Assembly: GCA_021783855.1 (NCBI GenBank)
Contig: JAJXTL010000064.1
Span: 1 to 14,712 of the forward strand
Length of the DNA: 14,712 nucleotides
From: Pseudomonadota bacterium
GTDB lineage: Bacteria; Pseudomonadota; Gammaproteobacteria; Burkholderiales; Gallionellaceae
Direction of reading: 5' to 3'
Below, in pieces: positions 7,600 to 12,490 of this stretch (position 1 is its first letter; every line of letters begins with the position of its first letter). Position numbers and translations under genes: made by a program. Under the pieces are notes generated by a model. The model searched no databases, was not told the DNA's origin, and worked only from the letters and a program-made list of their open reading frames with translations.

Positions 7600-7741
7600 A
7601 TGCCGCCTGATCGAGCAGAACGAGTTTATGCCCGATCCGGAGCCACTTGTCTGCTGGCAATCCGGAAATATCCGTGAATTCCGGCGTATCCCGAACGATC
7701 GGGACACGCAGATCGATCATGGTCAGGTTTGAGGTCAGCAT
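7586..7741 (-). CDS. small 51-residue hypothetical protein overlapping the ABC transporter start
   Basis: An ATG at 7741 opens a 51-codon frame ending in TGA at 7588-7586, overlapping the ABC transporter start by 14 nt. The peptide reads like real protein: the middle MIDLRVPIVRDTPEFTDISG is followed by LPADKWLRIGHKLVLLDQAA and YDPL. It mixes acidic, basic and hydrophobic residues with no membrane segment and no low-complexity run. A second ATG at 7720 is an alternative start. Ribosome binding sites are weak (GTAGAG close to the first ATG). The ABC gene's ribosome binding site AGGCGG lies inside the last codons, so translation of this ORF would pass over it, the usual arrangement of coupled genes. 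I do not recognise the family. It could be a small partner of the transporter or a translational leader. Confidence 0.5.
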   Translation of the reverse strand: MLTSNLTMIDLRVPIVRDTPEFTDISGLPADKWLRIGHKLVLLDQAAYDPL

Positions 7742-7842
7742 TTCTCTACAGATGTGAAATCAACGCTGCAATTGTAAGCCTAAAGTTTCACAGACATGGA
7801 CGGCAATTTTCCGACTGTGCCGATACCGGTCAAACTAAACAC

Positions 7843-8037
7843 TTACTTATGGTCGCCTTTTGCAGCATCCTGAATGTCTTTACCGGTTTTTTCAATCTGT
7901 GATCCGGCTTGCTCTGTGGCTTTGTCAATTTCCTTGCCGGCATGCTCTGCCGGGCCTTCAGGCTTCTGGCAAGCGGATATCGCGGCAATCAGTGCACTCA
8001 TAATGAGGGCTTTACGGGCGAATTTTTCAATTTTCAT
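7843..8037 (-). CDS. small predicted lipoprotein
   Basis: This 64-residue secreted lipoprotein has a basic start (MKIEKFARKALI), a hydrophobic h-region (MSALIAA) and a lipobox-like AISAC, with Cys23 as the probable acylated residue. The mature part is short, highly charged and probably helical: PEGPAEHAGKEIDKATEQAG followed by SQIEKTGKDIQDAAKGDHK. This is a pattern of small stress-linked envelope lipoproteins found near CsbD genes. It has no enzyme motif. A strong ribosome binding site (AGGAGA) sits 8 nt before the ATG. The gene lies downstream of csbD on the same strand, but a strong palindromic terminator separates them, so it probably has its own promoter in 8038-8137. The function is unknown. 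An entericidin-like role would be a guess. Confidence 0.8.
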   Translation of the reverse strand: MKIEKFARKALIMSALIAAISACQKPEGPAEHAGKEIDKATEQAGSQIEKTGKDIQDAAKGDHK

Positions 8038-8137
8038 GATTTGTATCTCCTGGTGATGGAAAGGATGCCTATCCTACATGCTTGCTGAATTTGCAAGACT
8101 GAAGCCATTCTGAAAAAGCCGCAGCTTAATTCCTGTC

Positions 8138-8163
8138 AGAAAATGGCCGCGCGGCCATTTTCT
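8138..8163 (-). terminator. perfect 26-bp palindromic terminator after csbD
   Basis: AGAAAATGGCCGC (8138-8150) and GCGGCCATTTTCT (8151-8163) are exact reverse complements, forming a 26-bp palindrome. It begins 9 nt after the csbD stop codon on the minus strand. The GC-rich centre followed by ATTTTCT fits a rho-independent terminator, and its symmetry would let it work in both directions. It separates csbD from the lipoprotein gene. Confidence 0.8.
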
Positions 8164-8172
8164 AACACCGAA

Positions 8173-8358
8173 TCAGGAAGGCTTGTTTGCATCCTTGATT
8201 ACTTCCCTGGCATCGCCGTAGACTTTTTCGGTTTTCCCGGAGATTTGTTTGTTGATACCTTTGACTTGCTGTTCCTTGCTGCCGAGCAGTTTTCCGGTTT
8301 CTTCCTGCACCCTGCCGGCGATGTCTTTGACAGCGCCTCTGACTTGATCTTCGTTCAT
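8173..8358 (-). CDS. CsbD-family stress protein
   Basis: This 61-residue protein is of the CsbD family (PF05532), small hydrophilic helical proteins induced under general stress in many bacteria; the molecular role is unclear. The start MNEDQVRGAVKDIAGRVQEE, then TGKLLGSKEQQVKG and GKTEKVYGDAREVIK are the family's repeated pattern. A strong ribosome binding site (AAGGAAA) sits 7 nt before the ATG. The gene is bounded downstream by the 26-bp palindromic terminator. Its promoter region and first six codons lie in a 226-bp segment that is almost identically repeated 810 bp away, where it precedes a different gene. A GTACG-N4-CGTAC dyad is located about 77 bp upstream of the ATG. Confidence 0.92.
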   Translation of the reverse strand: MNEDQVRGAVKDIAGRVQEETGKLLGSKEQQVKGINKQISGKTEKVYGDAREVIKDANKPS

Positions 8359-8566
8359 TTTAATTTTCCTTCATCTGAATTGACAGGCTATGCCTGCAGG
8401 AACGCCAGATTGAACGAAATAGTGCGGCTGATCTGTACGGTAACGTACCCTTAAAAACAAGCAAGCCAATTATCCACACCGAAACAACCCGTGCCGTATG
8501 GCTGTTCACCTCACCGGGAAGTCGCCTTTGCAAAACGCAAGCGACAAGCCGGATCGCAAGGGTTTA
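8341..8566. repeat. direct repeat copy 1: gene-end hairpin, promoter region, RBS and first codons
   Basis: This 226-bp segment matches 9151-9376 at a constant offset of 810 bp. I count 8 substitutions and no gaps (about 96% identity). Reading on the minus strand, it runs from a sequence equivalent to the end of the membrane-protein gene (TTA at 8564-8566), through a hairpin (8521-8545) and a GTACG-type dyad, to the ribosome binding site and first six codons of csbD. In this copy the upstream gene is absent, so the hairpin is an orphan. Confidence 0.95.
8435..8448. promoter_or_regulatory. GTACG-N4-CGTAC dyad upstream of csbD
   Basis: GTACG (8435-8439) and CGTAC (8444-8448) form a 5-bp inverted repeat with a 4-nt spacer (GTAA). 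It is preceded by CT as in the asmA-upstream dyad (CTGTACG). It lies in the csbD upstream region, and the repeat copy at 9245-9258 keeps it unchanged. It is a candidate operator or part of an activator-dependent promoter. Confidence 0.5.
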
Positions 8567-8769
8567 TGCAACAATGTCCAGCAAATGTAGGCTGTCATCA
8601 GGCTTGCTGTTTTAAACCGGATGTTGTCAGCCGGACGGCCAAATTCCGTCCGCTATAAACGGGCAACAGCATAATTGATCTTGGGTAGGGGTAAACTCTG
8701 AAGCACACTAACGCCGCAATATTAGCCAAGATGCAAGCAAACTCACCGACCCTGCTCAGCCAAACAACC
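8567..8769. other. gene-free spacer between repeat copy 1 and the 132-residue ORF
   Basis: I see no convincing gene here. A 62-codon frame on the minus strand (8598-8786) has no good start and overlaps the end of the next gene, so I treat it as chance. One clear hairpin is present: CGGACGG (8632-8638) with CCGTCCG (8646-8652) around a 7-nt loop. It has no following T-run, so it is not a classical terminator. Together with repeat copy 1 this makes about 410 bp without a coding gene. Confidence 0.4.
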
Positions 8770-9168
8770 TTAACCTGGCGACCCAAGACTCTCTATGCTA
8801 TCTTGGCTTCTTTTATTAAGCCGACTAAAGGTGTCATTTAGACTGGTGTTTTTCTTCTCTGCGAATACGTGGGTAATTTTCTCTGTATCAAGCGCGGTGG
8901 CAAGCGAGATTTTTTTGATGGCTTCTTGATTGGCCTGCTTGACCACATCCGCATGGATATCTTTAATAACGTGGAGCATCTCTTTCTCAGAAATCCACGT
9001 TACATTCGCAATCTCTCCGAAAGCTTTCTCAACAAATTTGTTGAGTTTTTTTATATCGACCTGTTCAGTAGCCAGATCAACCGCATTTTTAGTTCCCCTG
9101 ACGGGAACACGGATTTGCGGTAATTCAACTGCGTCTTTTGTAACTTCTTTGACTTGATCCTCATTCAT
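8770..9168 (-). CDS. hypothetical 132-residue protein with a CsbD-like start
   Basis: I do not recognise the main body of this protein. Its first residues, MNEDQVKEVTKDA, match the CsbD start (MNEDQVRGAVKDI), and the ribosome binding site and whole upstream region are a near-identical copy of those of csbD. After about residue 12 the similarity ends. The rest is hydrophilic and probably helical (NKFVEKAFGEIANVTWISEK, KQANQEAIKKISLATAL), without membrane segment, signal peptide or catalytic motif. The coding body looks clearly AT-richer than the flanking genes, with several T-runs, which suggests foreign origin. It is cytoplasmic by default. It may be a stress-induced protein simply because it has inherited the csbD control region. 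Alternatives are a degenerate CsbD paralogue or a gene captured behind a duplicated promoter. Confidence 0.6.
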   Translation of the reverse strand: MNEDQVKEVTKDAVELPQIRVPVRGTKNAVDLATEQVDIKKLNKFVEKAFGEIANVTWISEKEMLHVIKDIHADVVKQANQEAIKKISLATALDTEKITHVFAEKKNTSLNDTFSRLNKRSQDSIESLGSPG

Positions 9169-9244
9169 TTTAATTTTCCTTCATCTGAATTGACAGGCTA
9201 TGCCTGCAGAAACGCCAGATTGAACGAAGTAGTGCGGCTGATCT

Positions 9245-9258
9245 GTACGGTAACGTAC
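9245..9258. promoter_or_regulatory. GTACG-N4-CGTAC dyad upstream of the 132-residue ORF
   Basis: This is the second copy of the csbD-upstream dyad: GTACG (9245-9249), a 4-nt spacer, then CGTAC (9254-9258). None of the 8 differences between the repeat copies falls in the dyad, although one lies three bases from it (8451 versus 9261). This is consistent with, but does not prove, selection to keep it. Confidence 0.45.
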
Positions 9259-9330
9259 CCATAAAAACAAGCAAACCAATTATCCACACCGAAACAACCC
9301 GTGCCGTATGGCTGTTCACCTCACCGGGAA

Positions 9331-9355
9331 GTCGCCTTTGCAAAACGCAAGCGAC
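9331..9355 (-). terminator. hairpin after the PF10136 membrane-protein gene
   Basis: On the minus strand, about 19 nt after the stop codon, GTCGC and TTGC pair with GCAA and GCGAC, with a GTTTT loop and a 2-nt bulge. This gives a 9-bp stem. No T-run follows, so it may be a rho-dependent or mRNA-stabilising 3' structure rather than an intrinsic terminator. An identical orphan copy is at 8521-8545. Confidence 0.35.
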
Positions 9356-9373
9356 AAGCCGGATCGCAGGGAT

Positions 9374-11308
9374 TTAAGATTTTAATGATTTGTCAGGCGG
9401 CGCGAAAAACCCCGCAGGATGACTCAGGAATCGCTTCAACAGTAACCTGCCAAGCTCCACTATGTCGCTCAACCCCAGACTTCTGGATTTCATCGCCACA
9501 TAAAGTGCAAGACTGAAACTGACAAGCAGATTGACGAGTGCAATACCGATAACTCCCGCAACAGCCCACAGAAACAGGCTGGTGAATTGTGAAATATCAA
9601 GCATAGCCAGAGCGGTACCTATATTGGCGCTGGAAAAGGAGACATGGCGTATATCCACCGGCAGGCCGGTGAGTTTTCCCATCACACTCATAAACCCCAG
9701 GTACATGCCAAAGAACAGGTTGCCGATGATCGCCCCATAATGGGCATCCAGATCTAAGCTGAATTTATTGACCTGAGCGGGTTTCAGCCATTTCAGCGCC
9801 GGTGTAACTCTCATGCGCGAAGCAAGTTGGTGGTAACGCGCCTGATTGTCGAAATAGCCGGACACCAGACCGGAAAGAAACAGCCCGACGCCTGCAATGG
9901 CGGCAAAGAACAGGGCTCCGCTACTCAACGGGTCCATTTCTTCAAGGAGGTGTAGCGCTTTTTCAGGTGAGATCAAAGAATTGCCAAACAGCGCTGTCCA
10001 TCCGTAAGCGATCAGGAAGGCAACCGGTAGCGCCAGTCCGATATTGCCTAACACGGCGACGAACTGGGTGCGCACAACGTTTTGCGCAAGGTCGCCGAGT
10101 CGTTCCAATTCGCGTGGTCGTGCATCAACCAGCGTTGCGGCGATGGAAGAGGCTGTCATGGCCGGTTGTTTGGTCGCGACGGTAAAACCCAGCATGTGGA
10201 TAAGCACAAAGCCGATGCTGTAGTTGAGGCCAAAGGCAAGACCCTCGGTCACCGGCGGCAAGTGCAGCATGGATAGCTGGATCTTCAACATGGCCATCAC
10301 CCCGATGATGGCTCCTCCCCCCGCAGCGCTGCGCGCCATCGCCCACCATGCAGCGCGGTCTTCTGCAATGTAGTGTTCTCCGTGGTGACTGGCATGATCG
10401 GTAATGTTGCGCGATATAAGACTCACGCTTTCACCCATAAATCCCTTGATGAGGTGTCCGGTTTTCACGGCGGCGGAGAGGCATTTCATTAGCTTTATCG
10501 AATGCACGACGCGGTCTTCAGCCACAATGAATTCCAGCAATTCGCGCTGGCGAGCGATGAGTTGATGGAGCCGCGTCAGCAGATAGGTGAGCCGCACGCT
10601 GATGCCGTTTTCGCCTGCCTTGCGGCGTGCTCGATCAAGCACCTTGATACACTGATCGAGCAATACATCTATCTCCCGGAACTCTTCGTCTGTTGGACGC
10701 GCACCGCCCATGCGGGCACGCTCCAGGATCGGCACCAGAGTGGCATTTTGCGCTAAAAAAGGAGAGTCGAAGTACTCCAGCATAGGCTCCGCCAGCAGCA
10801 GCTCCCGATCCAGCGCCGTGCCGGCAATGCGGTAGGAAAGCGCCCTCACCGCCTCGATCACATTCAGCACCGCAGAGTTATCCTGATCGAATTCATGCAG
10901 GCCGAGCGCCGATGCAAGCTCCAGCCATGCTGTATCGCTCGCCGCAACGATCCATTGATGATCAAGATCCTGGCTGAATATCTGATGCATGATATCTGTC
11001 AGCTGACTGTCGTCAGGCGGAGCCGGCAGCAGACGCTGACCTATGCGCTTGGCGAGTTCAAACCAGAACCCCAGCGCGGAGCGAATGCAGGTCTCTGCAT
11101 AAAACGCGGTCTGATGAGGCAAGGAGAGCAATGTCTGCAAGTCTTGTTTCAGAACAGCGGCTTCTTCCTGATGTTCTTTCAAACGGGTAATTTCTTCCCT
11201 GATATTACCTTCGGCGGCTGTTATATCGTCAGGCGAGCCAGGCCGTAGTCGCGCCACAAGCGCTTTGATTCGGTCAATACCGGGCTGGTTGGCGAAATAC
11301 GTCATCAT
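9374..11308 (-). CDS. PF10136-family polytopic membrane protein ('site-specific recombinase' by name)
   Basis: This 644-residue protein matches the family usually annotated as site-specific recombinase (PF10136, Gcr-like). The N-terminal half is soluble and helical (ALGFWFELAKRIGQRLLP at about 78-95, GGARPTDEEFREIDVLLDQC at about 201-220). The C-terminal half has about six hydrophobic segments (about 325-347, 355-378, 416-440, 462-484, 525-545 and 577-606), including the conserved stretch TVATKQPAMTA. I see no tyrosine- or serine-recombinase catalytic motif. The membrane topology makes the name doubtful, and an envelope role is more plausible. Two ATGs in a row (11308 and 11305) follow a weak AGGA about 11 nt upstream. 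Its length is within the family's usual range. The 3' end coincides with the border of the duplicated segment. Confidence 0.82.
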   Translation of the reverse strand: MMTYFANQPGIDRIKALVARLRPGSPDDITAAEGNIREEITRLKEHQEEAAVLKQDLQTLLSLPHQTAFYAETCIRSALGFWFELAKRIGQRLLPAPPDDSQLTDIMHQIFSQDLDHQWIVAASDTAWLELASALGLHEFDQDNSAVLNVIEAVRALSYRIAGTALDRELLLAEPMLEYFDSPFLAQNATLVPILERARMGGARPTDEEFREIDVLLDQCIKVLDRARRKAGENGISVRLTYLLTRLHQLIARQRELLEFIVAEDRVVHSIKLMKCLSAAVKTGHLIKGFMGESVSLISRNITDHASHHGEHYIAEDRAAWWAMARSAAGGGAIIGVMAMLKIQLSMLHLPPVTEGLAFGLNYSIGFVLIHMLGFTVATKQPAMTASSIAATLVDARPRELERLGDLAQNVVRTQFVAVLGNIGLALPVAFLIAYGWTALFGNSLISPEKALHLLEEMDPLSSGALFFAAIAGVGLFLSGLVSGYFDNQARYHQLASRMRVTPALKWLKPAQVNKFSLDLDAHYGAIIGNLFFGMYLGFMSVMGKLTGLPVDIRHVSFSSANIGTALAMLDISQFTSLFLWAVAGVIGIALVNLLVSFSLALYVAMKSRSLGLSDIVELGRLLLKRFLSHPAGFFAPPDKSLKS

Positions 11309-11525
11309 AGATCAAGGAATCCTCATTAGTTCTTAACGTGAAAATCGCGCAGCGATTCGTTCGTCCGGCGTCCCCCACTCACTGTGCACCCTCGGCGAAA
11401 TAACCAGCGACGCCGGATTTATAGCTGACCTTTGCAGCGTTAAGGTAACTCACTCACCCTCCAGCAAAAAACGAATAGCGCACTCTGTTTGATCAAACTT
11501 CCAAATTTTAACGACTTACATAACG
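11309..11525. other. spacer with a long perfect inverted repeat between the cyclase and membrane-protein genes
   Basis: There is no gene here. TCCGGCGTC (11364-11372) and GACGCCGGA (11409-11417) are perfect 9-bp reverse complements separated by 36 nt. A smaller hairpin, AATCGC-GCA-GCGATT, lies at about 11343-11357. The region must contain the 3' end of the cyclase transcript and the promoter of the membrane-protein gene on the minus strand. No clean T-run follows the stems, so I do not call a terminator. Confidence 0.4.
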
Positions 11526-12485
11526 TCAGACAGGAGTAATCAAGCGCCATCGCTCAGGTCGCTGCGCGATGCGATAGCCGTTCTTACCTGCGCGTTTAGC
11601 CTCATACAAGGCCAGATCAGCGCTTTTCATCAGTGTCCCCACCTCATCTCCATGCGCGGGATAAATGCTGACACCGATGCTGGCCGATAAGTTCACATCA
11701 GAGCCCTGAATATGATAGGGTTGCGACATGGCATGTATCACTTTTGACACCAGCTTGGTCACTTCATCGGCATGACTTAATTCCCACAACCCGATCACGA
11801 ATTCGTCCCCACCCATGCGCGCAACCGTGTCTTCCTGACGCACTGCGGCCACCAGGCGATCGGCGGCCAGTTTCAGCAGCATGTCACCCCCATCGTGACC
11901 CAAGGTATCGTTGATCTCTTTGAACCCGTCCAAATCCAGATACATCACCGCCATATTGGACTTATTCCTGTGCGCATGAGCAACGGACAGCGACAGTCTA
12001 TCAATCAAAAGCCGCCTGTTCGGCAGCCCGGTCAGGGTGTCATGCAGCGCCAGGGATTCCAGAGAACGGCTGTAATCAGCGAGCCGTTTGTACAACAAGC
12101 GTACTTCCAGCATGTTGTGAATGCGCGTCATGACTTCCATCAGATCGAACGGTTTGCTGATGAAGTCTTTTGCGCCGGATGCCAGTGCACGCAGCTTGAG
12201 GTTTGGTTGGGAAGTAACCACGAGTACCGGAAGGTAGCCCTCCGTTTCGATTTTCTTCAACCCTTCCATCACTTGAAATCCATCCATGCCCGGCATCTGC
12301 AAATCAAGCAGGATCAGGTCGTAGAGGTTTTTTTGGTGAAGTGCGCAAACTTCATGAGGATCATTGGTCGACGCTATAGCGCAATAGCCGACTCCACGCA
12401 GCATTTGCTCCAGCAGCTGCACATTGGCTTGTTGATCATCCACGATCAGAATACTGGCATCCAACACATCCTGTTCGCTGATCAT
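11526..12485 (-). CDS. response regulator with diguanylate cyclase output (REC-GGDEF)
   Basis: This 319-residue cytoplasmic regulator makes cyclic di-GMP from two GTP when its receiver is phosphorylated. The REC domain (about 10-125) has the acidic pair VDD near the start, phospho-acceptor Asp61 in LILLDLQMPGMDGF, and Lys111 in ISKPF. A short linker (LLYKRLADYSRSLESLALHD) leads to the GGDEF domain, which has LTGLPNRR, YLDLDGFKEINDTLGHDGGD, an intact GGDEF active site (225-229) and an intact inhibitory I-site RQED five residues before it (216-219). It should therefore be active and feedback-inhibited. I chose the ATG at 12485; a GTG at 12488 precedes it. The start lies 5 nt after the stop of the hybrid kinase gene with no strong ribosome binding site, which indicates coupling and a shared operon. 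The kinase next door is the likely phosphate source. No EAL domain is present. Confidence 0.95.
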   Translation of the reverse strand: MISEQDVLDASILIVDDQQANVQLLEQMLRGVGYCAIASTNDPHEVCALHQKNLYDLILLDLQMPGMDGFQVMEGLKKIETEGYLPVLVVTSQPNLKLRALASGAKDFISKPFDLMEVMTRIHNMLEVRLLYKRLADYSRSLESLALHDTLTGLPNRRLLIDRLSLSVAHAHRNKSNMAVMYLDLDGFKEINDTLGHDGGDMLLKLAADRLVAAVRQEDTVARMGGDEFVIGLWELSHADEVTKLVSKVIHAMSQPYHIQGSDVNLSASIGVSIYPAHGDEVGTLMKSADLALYEAKRAGKNGYRIAQRPERWRLITPV

Positions 12486-12490
12486 CACAT

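Larger units (their letters stand above)
9151..9376. repeat. direct repeat copy 2: end of membrane-protein gene to start of the 132-residue ORF
   Basis: This is the partner of 8341-8566 (offset 810 bp, 8 mismatches in 226). On the minus strand it begins exactly at the stop codon of the PF10136 membrane-protein gene (TTA at 9374-9376) and ends six codons into the 132-residue ORF. Because its outer end joins an intact gene, this copy probably keeps the ancestral junction. The repeat ends coincide with a stop codon on one side and codon six on the other. Confidence 0.95.

Noticed and set aside
7600..7707. N-terminal extension of the ABC transporter to a GTG at 7707
   Set aside because: The extra 36 residues are Ser/Arg-rich and unlike the family. 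The ATG at 7599 has a good AGGCGG site, and the other frame here looks more like a real small protein.
7753..7792. TGTGAAA (7753-7759) and TTTCACA (7786-7792), considered as a CRP-like operator
   Set aside because: The half-sites are 26 nt apart instead of the 6 nt typical of CRP/FNR sites, and the position is not suited to a clear promoter.
8598..8786. 62-codon minus-strand frame with a hydrophobic stretch between the repeat and the 132-residue ORF
   Set aside because: It has no credible ribosome binding site, overlaps the end of the neighbouring ORF, and does not resemble a known small protein.
8470..9288. Perfect DnaA-box-like TTATCCACA at 8470-8478 and 9280-9288 (and one at 6668-6676), considered as part of a replication origin
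   Set aside because: Two of the three are only copies within the direct repeat and the third is inside the ABC transporter coding region. There is no cluster, no AT-rich unwinding region and no dnaA, dnaN, parA or repA-type gene nearby.
8341..9376. Direct repeats considered as attachment sites of an integrated element
   Set aside because: The intervening 810 bp holds only csbD-type and hypothetical sequence without integrase, excisionase or transposase. The repeats are long and include gene ends, which fits segmental duplication better.
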